A stretch of 41,347 nucleotides of DNA, taken from assembly GCA_003427395.1 (NCBI GenBank), contig BFEA01000099.1:2796894-2838240 (forward strand). Reading direction: 5' to 3'. Under the pieces are notes generated by a model. It had not been told where the DNA came from and made no database searches. It saw only the letters and a list, made by a program, of their open reading frames with translations. Both the position numbers and the translations under genes were made by a program. Below are positions 32,461 through 41,347 of the stretch, piece by piece (the stretch's first letter is position 1; every line of letters starts with the position of its first letter). Source of the stretch: Chara braunii (lineage: Eukaryota; Streptophyta; Charophyceae; Charales; Characeae).

Positions 32461-33120
32461 GCAACCGCGCGACTTTGTATTAGAATCCCGCGCGCGACGT
32501 TTAACCGCCCTAGCGTCTAAAGGTTATGGGATCGAGGGACTCGCAGGTATGCACGAGCGCTTGGGATTATTATAGACCGCTGGCACCAACCGAAAAAGGG
32601 GGGGGTACCCTAGGGTCATGATTTATTTTGGAATAGGGGGACCTTCGTTCTATTTTTGCTCTTTAGGATTTTATATAGTTGGAAGTTGTAGTCCGTGGCC
32701 GCCGTCAAAGTCAAACCCCTTGATTCTTGTCCAGGCCTGGAGTGGGGCTCATCTCTAGGGCAGTAAGAAACGACTGCCACCACAGGTATAGACCTGTGTA
32801 CCACTCGCTCTGCACAGAGTGCAGAAGAGGGTATATGGTCTTCAACCTCGCATGACGGTTGTCCAGCGTCGAGAGATTAACCCTCAAAGCGCGTGTCAGC
32901 TGACACTTGAGTGTCGAATGCGACCCTTGAGATTAACGAGGACCACATGAGTATGGGTACTACATAATACACCGTCATTGCGACTGCCTGCGTACGCTTG
33001 CATTGTGAGTCGATATGAGCTGGCCCTGTGCCCGCGCGGTTTTATACTGAGTCTCTCGCGCGACGCCCATTCGATTTCCGCATAAGAAAGTTATGGGATG
33101 GCTACTAAAGGGACTAGGAG
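32461..33120 (+). repeat. Duplicated ~90-bp module (32461-32550 and 33027-33120)
   Basis: Both modules run CCGCGCG(A/G)(C/T)TTT, TA(T/C)T(A/G)AG, CGCGCGACG, then AAGGTTATGGGAT or AAGTTATGGGAT, and end GGGACT(C/A). They lie about 565 bp apart in the same orientation and share roughly 65-70% identity by eye. The intervening DNA shows no gene. Confidence 0.55.
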
Positions 33121-33990
33121 TGTTGTCGCGTTGTTTGATGTAGGTGTGTGTGTGTGTTTTATTTTTGTGTTCGTAGTGTGGTGTATGCGTGGTGAGTGGG
33201 AGGCATCCTAGTCGACCGACGACGAGTCACGCTTGGGACCTCAGCCCCCCCAGATGTCCGCTCGCGTGCGGGTCCGATAGAGGCGTACTACCGCGCGTAC
33301 CCCCTATGCTATAGCGAACGAGAAACGTCCTCGGCTGCTCCACCTCTGCGATTGCAACTGATCAACTTTCGTACTGTGGACTGGTAGCTCGGCGGGGATA
33401 CGCCCACCGAAGGGAGGTGACAACTCCGGTAAGGTGGAGGTAAGTCGTGCCTCGCGTCGGCCCGGAACAGTTTGGCTCTCTTCCTGATTTGTTTCTCTCT
33501 GATCCATTATGTGTGTGGCATTGGGTTCGACCACCTAAACTTACAGAACGATCTGCCCTCTGTCAGGTTCATTTTCTCATAATAAAAGCAGGAAGAGGCT
33601 AAGCCACCTAAACTTATAGAACAGCTTAGAGCTCCTCGTTCAGAACCAAATAAACAAAGGAAAACCCAAAATAAACAAAGCGACCAAGGGACCTGAACTT
33701 ACAGAATGCATTTGGTCCCTGAAAAGTCAATCCACAGTCGGCCCTCACAAGTCAGAGCAGTCAGGCCACCTAAACTTATAGAACAGTCTGATCCTCCATG
33801 CAGACCACAACACTGGGTCTCCCCAAACTTATGGGGACTTCCCAACCTCCAGCAATCAGACCCCCTACACTTATAGAAGGGTCTGACGCTCCATGCAAAC
33901 CAAAATAAACAAAGCATTGGGTCTCTCCAAACTTATGGGGACCTCCCAGCCTTAATGACTCAGTCGAATCCTCAAACAAAACAACCCTCC

Positions 33991-34779
33991 ATCCTGCCTT
34001 CCCCGGATGCAATTTCTTTTAACAATCTGATTTCATTTAATCAACAAAAGTTGAAACTGAACTTGAGCAGACATTCTTTTACTTAGTGTGATTCAGTGTC
34101 CTGAAAGTCAAACCAAGACTAGAGTAGGGTTGCACATCATATATTCAATCAAAGATGCAATGATGCAGATAGGGGTTATAACTGGGTTTATAGAAGGAAA
34201 TGAAGGGTTACCTGTCAGTTCCCTACTTCCAGAACTCCTCCTGAGTTCCGGCAGAGCTCCCACAATCGGTGGGCGGACTCCCCACAGAGTCTTCGTGCGG
34301 TCCTACAGGTTGCAATCTCACCTGCTGCCTTCCTCTCAGAACCAGGGGACCAGACTTAGAGTAAGAAAGCTGGGAAGAGAAGGTTTCAGACTCTCAGATC
34401 CAAGAAGGGTACTCTTAGACTCGTGGGAGAGGGCCTTGTTATCTGGATGCGCCTGAGGGCCCCGCAATGACGGCCAATGTACCACCTTGGTCAACTCTGA
34501 ATCAGTTGCTGAAGTCGCACGTCTGACGACTCCCCAATCGACAGCAATGATCCCTCCTTCCAAAGTTCAGTCACTTCCTCAAGCCCATCCGCCGTAGCAC
34601 CGCAGGCTACAATAGTCAGCAGTAATCAACAGCAGGTGCCAGCGGCATGAGGCCTCCATCAGTTGGTCACAGCCTGTGAACAGTCAGCAGTTGCGCACAG
34701 TCAACAATATTCGGCCTGTGTGCAGTCTGCGGCAACAGCACAGCGAAATAGGAGCGACCAGAGCAGTTTCGGGTGCGTC
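33991..34779. other. Unassigned stretch between the inserted element and gypsy gag
   Basis: No domain was recognised. Being between the insertion and gag on the minus strand, it may hold the decayed end of gag or the protease, but no D(S/T)G aspartic-protease motif was found. Confidence 0.5.
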
Positions 34780-35265
34780 GTACATGTTTACGGTGGGTAT
34801 CGGTTCCGATGGAGGAGAGTCTACTTCGGCTTCGTCGTCCTTCTTTTTCTTCAGCATCCTTTGAATGTATTACAATCTACCCACCAGTCTCGAGCAACGT
34901 GGGTATCTTACACAAACCACGCAACATTCTCACCGACTTCGTCGAACCTTGCTAGGAACGCTTTCTTGAATGTATTCCAATCTGACCCACCTATGCCTTC
35001 TAAACCAATCGTGAGCTATGTTTCGAAGAAGCAAGGTGATGACACGAAGAAGATCCTCGACGTCATATCCCTAAGCTTGCACGGCTTCGAGCCATGCCTC
35101 GGAATGGGTAAGGTTGCGGTAAAACGGGAAGGTGGCGGGGATGCTTACCATCACTCGAGGAGTCGCTCTATTAGCGTCAGCTATGGGCATCTCTGGTGGG
35201 GTTTCCGGGGACCTTTGTCGATTGACAGGAGGACTCAAACGATTATATCAGTTGGCTGATCTTCC
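34780..35265 (-). pseudogene. Ty3/gypsy gag fragment
   Basis: Gag forms the virus-like particle of LTR retrotransposons. The minus strand reads VMVSIPATFPFYRNLTHSEA, then WLEAVQA, a TAG stop, YDVEDLLRVITLLLRNIAHD, WFRRH and EYIQESVPSKVRR. This is the capsid-type pattern of plant and fungal gypsy elements (P-F-G/Y...W, then LxGxAxxWF). A Lys-rich stretch and acidic tail follow toward 34780. Stops at about 35070 and 34950 break it. Its strand and position upstream of pol support it belonging to the same element as 26640-30132. Confidence 0.6.
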
Positions 35266-35319
35266 TCTCGCCAACTCGTCTTACTAACGTCAAAACCAAC
35301 ACGTGTCGACTCCGATACC

Positions 35320-35740
35320 AACCTCACGCCCTGTGCTGCTTCCCGATCGGAGTGTTTTAGTTCGCGAAAGGGCCCCGAGAAGACAACAAAGATGGGTGTG
35401 CCGAGGATTTTTGGAAAAATTGAGTGTGGGGACACAAACAGAACTGAAATCTCCCGTGTTGGTCCGACCTTAGTAAGAAGGAGGTCCGTCACCGCACAGG
35501 TTTAAGGGAGAAAAAAGCGCGCGCAGGACTCGCGCCTATGAAAAATTCAATCCAAAAAACATCGTTGAACTTCTCAACGAGTCATCGCTCTTCGTTTCCC
35601 ATGAAAAGGGGCGGGTACACATGGGTATCCCGTTTACGGATGAGGTCTCGTCGGTGCTCGGTACACAACTCTGAATCCGACGTGGAGGGTTTCAATCGAG
35701 CAGCCCTCTCCTTGTGCTCGTCCTCGCCACGTGTGCGGTA
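35320..35740 (+). repeat. 5'-truncated LINE copy (3' end only), same family as 3816-10764
   Basis: Reverse-complement match to 3816-4237 over its whole length with scattered substitutions. The 5' edge lies at AACCTCACGCC, within the last codons of ORF2, where the stop codon TGA of copy 1 is CGA here. The 3' edges of both copies agree at GTGTGCGGTA. Abrupt 5' truncation with a shared 3' end is the signature of LINE insertion. It is oriented opposite to gypsy gag next to it. Confidence 0.8.
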
Positions 35741-36140
35741 ACAACAGAAAAATTGTGGCAATTTTTGTGACAGGATGATCACATGTGGACCCCTTTTCTA
35801 AACCATTGGAACTGTGTTAATAAACTGTTCGGCGGGGGGGGTGTCGTGTGTTCCACCAGAAGTGAAGCAATTCAACGCTCAAAACTTGTTGAAAAGTTGT
35901 TGAAAATTTGTTGAAAAATTGTTTACCAATAGTTTAACATTGCATTTTTTGTTGGGGAAAAAAATCGAAATTTGAGCTCGTGTCGTACGTTTTTGCGGTT
36001 TCTTCCCAGAACGGGGGCCAACTTCTCCACTTTTTTCTCCTACTGCACGAAATACTATGCTCTTTCACATTTGTCAATCTTTGAGTCTTCTAGTACTCCT
36101 GACATGCAATACACACTTAATGAAGAAAATAAGAGATTGA
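35741..36140. other. No recognisable gene
   Basis: AT-rich, with a G run at about 35833 and a repeated GTTGAAAA(G/A)TTGTTGAAAA word around 35888-35925. No coding sequence. Confidence 0.6.
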
Positions 36141-36250
36141 TAGAGAGAGAGAGAGAGACAGAGAGAGAGAGGGAGAGGGAGAGAGAGAGAGGGAGAGAGA
36201 GAGAGACCATTGTCTTATCATTAATACTAAGAGAGAGAGAGAGAGAGGAA
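36141..36250 (+). repeat. Interrupted (GA)n microsatellites
   Basis: GA runs with GGGA interruptions at 36141-36206 and a second run at 36227-36247. Confidence 0.93.
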
Positions 36251-36267
36251 AATATGGTGGGGGGCAA

Positions 36268-36690
36268 TGCTACAAGCACGGTTCACTACTGCGTGACATA
36301 TTTTTCCCAACATGGCAGTCCGAGAGAGAGAGTGGCACGCAGTAGCCAACCTTTCTTTTGAGTCTTCTGGATTGCGGTATTTCATTCCACGGATGGACGC
36401 ATGCAGTAGCCTCAATCATATGTTGAGTTGCCTTGCTACAAGCAGGGTTCACGACTGTGTGACATGATTTTGCCAACATGCCAGTCCGAGAGAGTGAGTG
36501 ACACGTAGTAACCAACCTTTCTTTTTTTCTCATCGAATGGATGGCGGTATTTCATTCCACTGATGGACGCATACCGGAGTCTCAATCATACGCTGAGTTG
36601 CCCTGGTACGAGCACGGTTCACTACTACGTGACACAAATTCGCCAATATGTCATGCCGAGAGAGAGAGTGACACGCACTAGCCAACCTTG
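36268..36690 (+). repeat. ~168-bp tandem repeat (2.5 copies), each containing a 72-bp hairpin
   Basis: Units start at 36269, 36435 and 36606 (GCTACAAGCACGGTTCAC and variants), a period of 166-171. Each contains an inverted repeat whose arms read GGTTCACTACTGCGTGACA and, on the right, TGGCACGCAGTAGCCAACC: hairpins at 36280-36351, 36446-36517 and 36616-36687, each exactly 72 bp. A short CCGAGAGAGAGA stretch lies in each loop. Related hairpins occur in the other orientation at 39393-39466 and 40963-41033. Confidence 0.88.
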
Positions 36691-37017
36691 CATTGACGAC
36701 AACCAATAATATTTGCAGGCTGTGGGTGATGTTTGTCAACCACATCTTCTATTGTTTTTAGTGTGGGTAGTTGTATTTACGGTCACTGAGGCAAGTCACT
36801 GGTTGCAACGATCCTTGTCTTCTCATTGGTCTCCTATTTTCCTCTGCAAACTGTGATGTCTTTATACATCATGGTATTACACATTACATAGTCGCTCACT
36901 CTTGAATTAGACAATGATGAGCATTACAAGGGATTGTACAATATTGTATCATAAATAACAGAGCATATGTTGTACAGTGATTGTTTGAGTGTCGTAGTTT
37001 ACAGTCATCATCTTCGT

Positions 37018-37022
<5 letters not shown>
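36691..37022. other. No recognisable gene
   Basis: Short intergenic stretch with nothing identifiable. Confidence 0.55.

Positions 37023-37084
<62 letters not shown>
37023..37084 (+). repeat. (CT)n microsatellite
   Basis: About 31 CT units. It lies at the 3' (minus-strand) end of the two-exon gene, where continued translation gives an Arg/Glu repeat that I consider non-coding. Confidence 0.97.
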
Positions 37085-37087
<3 letters not shown>

Positions 37088-37089
37088 CA

Positions 37090-39052
37090 TGCAATAACAG
37101 TGATCTCCTGCAACTCTTGGTGGCAAATTTCGTTATGAACCTTCTGATTCACACAAATGTGTTCCCCTCCCCCGCCCACTGTTCGAGGCCTGGCACACAG
37201 ACTTTCTCTATCCCTCTCCCCGTCTTTGCTTCTCTCACGAGGTGGTGCAATGAAGTCCAAGTCGAAATCGTCATATATTATCGTTATGTTATGTGGCCCA
37301 CTCCTGTGGACAGAGGGCAGGCCAGCTCGAAATAAGGCAACGACCTTCTCAAAAACAGGTGCAGCGCGGTCCAACTTGAAGATCGAAAAGCTCATGACTG
37401 TGTCGCGACTGCGGACAGATAATGCGATGTCCTGCTTTATACATGCCAATTTTTGTATCTGGTCGGCCGCTCTATTGATCTTTGTTGTCCGCTCGATTTC
37501 AGATTGCAGAACCATTTCTGCAAAAAACAGTTGCTGCAGCGTCACGCCAAGGTTCGTGCCGTCCCTCCTCGTCTGGAAAACCTTTGTGAGTGTCGTCTTG
37601 AACGCTGGTGCACCCCAAGGATCGTCGTCGCTCCGTCTCCATGTTTTGTCGTCCTTTATCTCTGCTCGCAACTTGTTGCGAGCAGAGAGCTGGTGATCCA
37701 TTTGCCGGGATCGTACAAGCGGGATACCTTTTTCTGCCCAAAACCAATGCTTCAGTTGCCATGTTATCTCTCCACGCACTGTTGTCATCATTATGTTGCA
37801 CTCCCCTATCACCGCTCGAATCCCGCTCTCCACTACGTGTCATCACAGTCCTTCCTCCGCATTCTCCCCTATTAGTTTTATTGTTGTTTGCAGTGTCGTG
37901 AAAAATCCGTCCTCTGTTGGGTACATTGTTGTGTCCTTCGCTGCAGAAAACGCAAAGGCTTTTGCGACTGAACGAAACAGTCTGTCCTTCATTTTCTTCG
38001 TGAAAACGCCGCTTTGTTGGTCGACTTTTCTCTGTCCTTCTCCGGTCATGTGTGGTTTTCTTTGCAAATTCGTGCCATCTTGTGGAAGACACACATTAGA
38101 ACGCAAAAATGATACTAAAAAGTCGAAATATCGCATTCATTTTCCTACCTGTGAAAGTCGACAATTCAGTGAACAAAGCACAATAACTTCCTCGCATCAT
38201 GGATATGCTAGCATATTTCGCCCTTATGATTGCGACTTTCTGCAAGGGGAGCAACTCTAGCACACTTTGCTTACCTTCTTGAATTTCGTTGTCCTTCCTC
38301 ACTAGTTGTCTGTCATTCGGGGGCGTGTCGCATGCAGCTCTCTCCTTGTTCTGTTCACGTTCGCTTGTGCATCGCGTTCTTTCCAGAGATGTTGAAATCT
38401 CTCTCTCCTCCGCACCCCTCCCGTCTTCATCTGCCTCTTCGTCATCCTCATCTTGCGTTGTGTCGTCGCTGCTCCTCTTTTCCTCGTCATCGGCCTCGTC
38501 AGCATCATGAGAATCTCCGCCGGAAGTTTCACTGTCACTTTCCTCGTCGCTCATTGCCGCGTCTCCCTCTCCGTCCGTCTTTTTTTATATGGACTGCTCG
38601 TCTTCGTCTTCTGCTTCCTCTTGGACCGCGCTGTGCAAATCGTCTAAGCCTCTCAAATCGATCATCTCCACTATTTTGTCCTTTTTGTATGTGATTCTCT
38701 TCTTCGTCCTGTGGTCTTGCTTCGGTGTTCTCTCTTCTCGCGACCTCTTCTCGGACGCTTTTGGTGGACGGTTCTCGATGTCGCTGGCTCAGTTTCTCCC
38801 GACGAGAGTTGCTGGGGGTGTTTCGTTGCGTTCTTTCAGCTTTGAAATTTATCTGTGTCGTGATGGAAGAGAAACAAGTGGTCCGTTTCTACGGTCGCGC
38901 ACCCGCTTCGTTTTCGTTTTTTCACATCCGCTTTTGCGATGCTCTCTCCTATCTTTTTTCTTATCACCCTTGCATTTTTTCCTCCCCTTATCGTTCTTTT
39001 CCACGACCTTCAAAGACCTGCACAGATCCTCATATTTTGGCCTTGGAGCCAT
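37090..39052 (-). pseudogene. Two-exon gene of unknown function with basic then acidic N-terminus (stops present)
   Basis: Exon 1 (39052-38275) starts MAPRPKYEDLCRSLKVVEK, is Lys/Arg-rich for about 60 residues, has a helical stretch DKIVEMIDLRGLDDLHSAVQ and then a strongly acidic section (38554 to about 38430). A donor AAG|GTAAGC at 38274 and an acceptor TTCCACAAG at 38079, with a CTAAT branch-like site about 20 bases before it, define a 196-bp intron. Splicing joins the split codon G|AT and keeps the frame into exon 2 (DGTNLQRKPHMTGEG). Exon 2 contains MKDRLFRSVAKAF, SGIRAVIGECNIMMTT, LTKVFQTRRDGTNLGVTLQQ and DDFDLDFIAPP. In-frame stops at 38849, 38789, 38585 and a TGATGA pair at 37838-37843 suggest decay. 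No family was recognised. The 3' end is uncertain because of the microsatellite. Confidence 0.5.
38079..38274 (-). other. Predicted 196-bp spliceosomal intron
   Basis: 5' site AAG|GTAAGC, 3' site TTCCACAAG|AT, branch-like CTAAT about 20 bases upstream of the acceptor, AT-richer than both exons. Removing it joins two open frames in phase 1, which would not be expected by chance. Confidence 0.65.
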
Positions 39053-39149
39053 GACCCTTTTTTCACCACATACATCAAATTAGATACAACAACAACTACG
39101 TCAGCTATGTCGTGGGTCAGATCATACACCCCTGACCCCCGAATTGGCT

Positions 39150-39150
39150 A

Positions 39151-39228
<78 letters not shown>
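39150..39228 (+). repeat. Compound (CA)n(GA)n microsatellite
   Basis: About 9 CA units then about 30 GA units. It separates the start of the two-exon gene from the Ulp1-like gene 2. Confidence 0.96.
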
Positions 39229-39230
<2 letters not shown>

Positions 39231-39392
39231 ATTGCAGCGACGTCATTTAAGTCATCAACCTCTTTGCTCGTTCTTGGAGTCTATCTGTATTGTCAGGCGG
39301 CACGGATACGCATAGTCATTAAAAGGAAAAAAAAAATAAAGATCACCACCAACAAATCCTTAGAAGTTACCCCCCGACTGTCTTTGGGAGAA

Positions 39393-39466
39393 GGTTGGCT
39401 ACTGCGTGCCAATCTACTGGTCAAGCGATCGGTCTTTGTGTTCAAATTGCACGCAGTAGTGAACTT
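39393..39466. repeat. 72-bp-class hairpin, fourth copy
   Basis: GGTTGGCTACTGCGTGCCAA at the left end faces AATTGCACGCAGTAGTGAAC at the right end, an inverted repeat of ~16-20 bp. It has the same arms as the three hairpins at 36280-36687 but is in the opposite orientation and has an unrelated loop. Confidence 0.85.
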
Positions 39467-39510
39467 TCCTTCGACACTTTCCTTTTACACTTAGAACGAC
39501 AATTCATGCC

Positions 39511-40746
39511 TTACGAAGTATTGCCCTGTCTTTTATTTATGAGGCCTCTTAACGCTTTCTCTATGTTTGAGATCGCGACTGTGCCGTGACCTTTTGCATC
39601 TGCAGCACAGCGCGCTAGCCGGTCCACAATGGACTGACGAAATTGGTAAACAGTTCTTTCGTTCACCTTTGTTCTATTAACAATTTCCTGTATGTCCTTA
39701 GTTCTTACATCCGTTGGCACGGTTCTTGCAAAAAATTGTATTATTCTGGCAGTGATGCAACATACATAAACAACACAGTCAGTTAAATTGTTCTGCTGCG
39801 AGCATTCCGCATGCAACAGTTTACATCCTAGTAGATCTCTACATATCACCCATGACGTATCAATCTTTTCCGGAGTCAACACCCTCGTGTTGGATGCCTC
39901 GTAGAGGTACTCGTGCCACAGAAATATTCGCAAGGCCTTTCATTCCTCTTGTTTCTTACCTTTGAAGGAGTCAACAATGATGGCAATAGGAGGTTCGCCG
40001 ACATTGTTGTCCTCATTGACTGCCAATAAATCTCTCACATTCAGCAACAGAAGTGAAACCCAATGTTTGTTATGGTTCACAGGTATTACAGTAGTTGTCG
40101 TGCACCGCAATTCATTCCTTAGTCGATGCAACTTCCCCCGTCTGTTCTTGATCGCGTCTTCCCATCCGCTTTTCGTCAAATGCACTTTTTGATTACCAAT
40201 GATCTGGGGGTGTCAGCAAGTTGTACACACATGGACTGTGAGGCTGTCCCGGGCCGGCGAGTGTTCTTCATACACAGACTGCAAAAAAATATCGATAATG
40301 TTGTCTTTCAGCCATTCATTGTCAGTCAATCGTGCAACGTCGGATTTTGTTACGGGAATGGCATGTCTCCTTGATTTCCACGTGAAGGGGAATAATTCGT
40401 CCTCATCATTAATGTCTGCCTTCTCTTCTCTCCTTCTGGTCATGCCCCCAACTTTCGCCTTTCCCTTAATGTTAGATGACTCTTCAACCATCGGCTGGGG
40501 AGACTTTACTTCACCCTCCGTCATCATATCATACATTTCCGCATACCACAGGTCCTTCAACATTTTCTTCCACCTCTTCACCGACCTCTCACTGGTTAGT
40601 GGCAACAACGGTTCGCTTGCTATACCTCTGCATGACTCTTCGTCGTTATTTTTTGTCCTGGGACTGGTCGCCGTTTCCGTACCCACATACGAACACTTCT
40701 TGCCGCCACCACCCGTGTTGTTTTTATGTGACTCTGTCATGCTCAC
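39511..40746 (-). pseudogene. Ulp1/SENP-like cysteine peptidase (C48), copy 2, two in-frame TGA
   Basis: One minus-strand frame of 412 codons holds an N-terminal charged region (40746 to about 40330), LTDNEWLKDNIIDIFLQSVY (Ulp1 domain start), VIPVNHNKHWVSLLLLNV (catalytic His near 40064), IAIIVDSFKG (Asp near 39971) and ECSQQNNLTDCVVYVC (Gln and catalytic Cys near 39776). Val replaces the usual Gly after the Cys. The domain order and spacing fit C48 peptidases. Two TGA codons, at 40213-40215 and 39940-39942, interrupt without any frameshift. A GTAAGA donor-like site precedes the second, but no acceptor restores the frame better than read-through. The C-terminal ~80 residues are Arg/Val-rich and unassigned. 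It is a different family from copy 1. Flanking GA microsatellites and hairpins bracket it. Confidence 0.8.
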
Positions 40747-40911
40747 TCGGCTTCTCTTGCCTAGACCGTCTTATTCAGTGGTCAGTGTCGCTCCTTCCCG
40801 AACGGCGCACGAGGTCCCAAGTTTGTTTTCCTCTTCACACGTGTCGATCAAATTGGCATGACACACACGAATTGTTATGTTTTGGGGTACTTACAATGGT
40901 TTGTATAAAAT

Positions 40912-40914
<3 letters not shown>

Positions 40915-40961
<47 letters not shown>
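40915..40961 (+). repeat. (GA)n microsatellite
   Basis: About 23 GA units, directly abutting the hairpin at 40963-41033. Confidence 0.97.
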
Positions 40962-40962
<1 letters not shown>

Positions 40963-40964
<2 letters not shown>

Positions 40965-41033
40965 TTGGCTACTGTGTGCCAAAACTGAATCGATGTCCCT
41001 GTTCACCATGTAATTGTCACGCGGTAGTGAACT
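40963..41033. repeat. 72-bp-class hairpin, fifth copy
   Basis: AGTTGGCTACTGTGTGCCA faces TGTCACGCGGTAGTGAACT as an inverted repeat. The arms belong to the same family as 39393-39466. It begins two bases after the GA run. Confidence 0.85.
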
Positions 41034-41293
41034 TTGGCGGGGATTTAGTCTCACATGTGGTTTTCACCAGTTCATAAGGTTTGCCACATTTGAGATTATT
41101 TCTCTCAACAATTGACAGAAAGAAAGAGACAAATGTCATATTTTGTTTCCCTGTGCTTCACAAGAAAAACGTTTATCTCTCTCTCTCTCTCACTCTCTCG
41201 CATATAACACCATAGCTAAACAACACGAGTTTCTCACAAGGCGACAGATAGAGGGACATGTTTTTTTTTTTTTTATGTACTGCTTTTAAAGAC

Positions 41294-41294
<1 letters not shown>
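41034..41294. other. No recognisable gene
   Basis: Short spacer with a CT run at 41177-41200 and a T run at about 41261-41274. Confidence 0.6.

Positions 41295-41347
<53 letters not shown>
41295..41347 (+). repeat. (CT)n microsatellite running off the window
   Basis: About 26 CT units continuing to the last base. Confidence 0.97.

Larger units (their letters stand above)
30168..33990. mobile_element. ~3.8-kb element with clustered, oppositely oriented subterminal motifs
   Basis: The motif TTC(T/C)ATAAGTTTRGGTGG lies in plus orientation near the left end (30174, 30441, 30490) and in reverse complement near the right end (33531, 33604, 33690, 33766, 33821, 33861, 33925). The left-most copy and the one at 33766 share about 30 bp with one mismatch, as inverted repeats. 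The block has no recognisable ORF, contains a 123-bp tandem array, and splits the gypsy element between gag and RT. This layout (non-coding, motif-rich inverted ends) fits a non-autonomous DNA transposon. The exact ends and a target-site duplication were not found, so the right boundary is approximate. Confidence 0.6.
26640..35265 (-). mobile_element. Ty3/gypsy LTR-retrotransposon remnant, interrupted
   Basis: On the minus strand the order gag (35265-34780), [insertion 33990-30168], RT (30132-28940), RNase H (28939-28421), integrase (28240-27074) and integrase C-terminus (27060-26680) is that of Ty3/gypsy. No LTR, primer-binding site or polypurine tract was identified. On the 3' side it runs straight into the ParB-like gene, and on the 5' side into a truncated LINE copy. 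Multiple frameshifts and stops show it is inactive. The protease region is missing or unrecognised. Confidence 0.85.

Noticed and set aside
36268-36690. CRISPR-like array
   Set aside because: Unit and spacer are both repeated, the sequence is eukaryotic, and no cas genes are present. It is an ordinary tandem repeat.
39940-39990. Intron at GTAAGA within Ulp1-like copy 2
   Set aside because: No nearby acceptor restores the frame, and the sequence after it continues to read as Ulp1 domain in the original frame.
39511-40746. Reassignment of TGA to an amino acid
   Set aside because: Other decayed genes in the window have TAA and TAG as well as TGA interruptions, so loss of function explains the stops more simply.

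Overview
KIND OF SEQUENCE. This is eukaryotic nuclear DNA that is dense in transposable elements and satellites. There is no bacterial gene organisation. Instead it holds long AT-rich non-coding stretches, GT-AG intron signals, many (GA)n/(CT)n microsatellites, fragments of LINE and Ty3/gypsy retrotransposons, and Ulp1-type (C48) peptidase genes of the sort often carried by plant transposons. A green-lineage (streptophyte or charophyte-like) genome is my best guess from the LINE ORF1 layout, the zf-RVT tails and the mix of families. Nothing in the window proves the species. Almost every recognisable coding stretch lies on the minus strand, and nearly all are broken by stops or frameshifts, so I call them pseudogenes or old element copies. 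LAYOUT. 1-1940: two arrays of a ~140-bp repeat in opposite orientation around a GC-rich centre, forming a giant foldback. 3816-10764: a nearly full-length but decayed LINE on the minus strand, with ORF1 (CCHC zinc knuckle), ORF2 (APE endonuclease, RT, zf-RVT) and a ~420-bp 3' end that recurs, without the rest of the element, at 35320-35740. 10765-16550: largely gene-free, AT-rich DNA with a 27-bp-stem hairpin, an 855-bp assembly gap and, at the left edge of that gap, a hammerhead-ribozyme-like core on the minus strand. 16551-20285: microsatellites, a 422-bp foldback whose two arms encode related peptides, an unidentified decayed ORF, a possible adenine-methyltransferase fragment and a second, 5'-truncated LINE. 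21344-21427: an interstitial GGGGTAA repeat. 21532-22380: Ulp1-like peptidase 1 (one in-frame stop). 22950-26638: a large decayed gene with an N-terminal ParB-like GQH motif. 26640-35265: a Ty3/gypsy element (minus strand: gag, RT, RNase H, integrase), split by a ~3.8-kb element (30168-~33990) that has oppositely oriented clusters of an ATAAGTTTRGGTGG motif near its ends and a 123-bp tandem array inside. 36268-41347: GA/CT microsatellites, five copies of a ~72-bp hairpin, a two-exon gene of unknown function with a well-supported intron, and a second Ulp1-like peptidase. HOW THE PARTS RELATE. The window reads as nested insertions. The gypsy copy was split by the 30.2-34.0 kb element, a 5'-truncated LINE landed upstream of its gag, and the ParB-like gene abuts its 3' end without a visible LTR. 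The two Ulp1 genes each sit on the same strand as a large unidentified gene, which may mean that Ulp1 plus partner gene form transposon cargo or a host-element module. That last point is inference.
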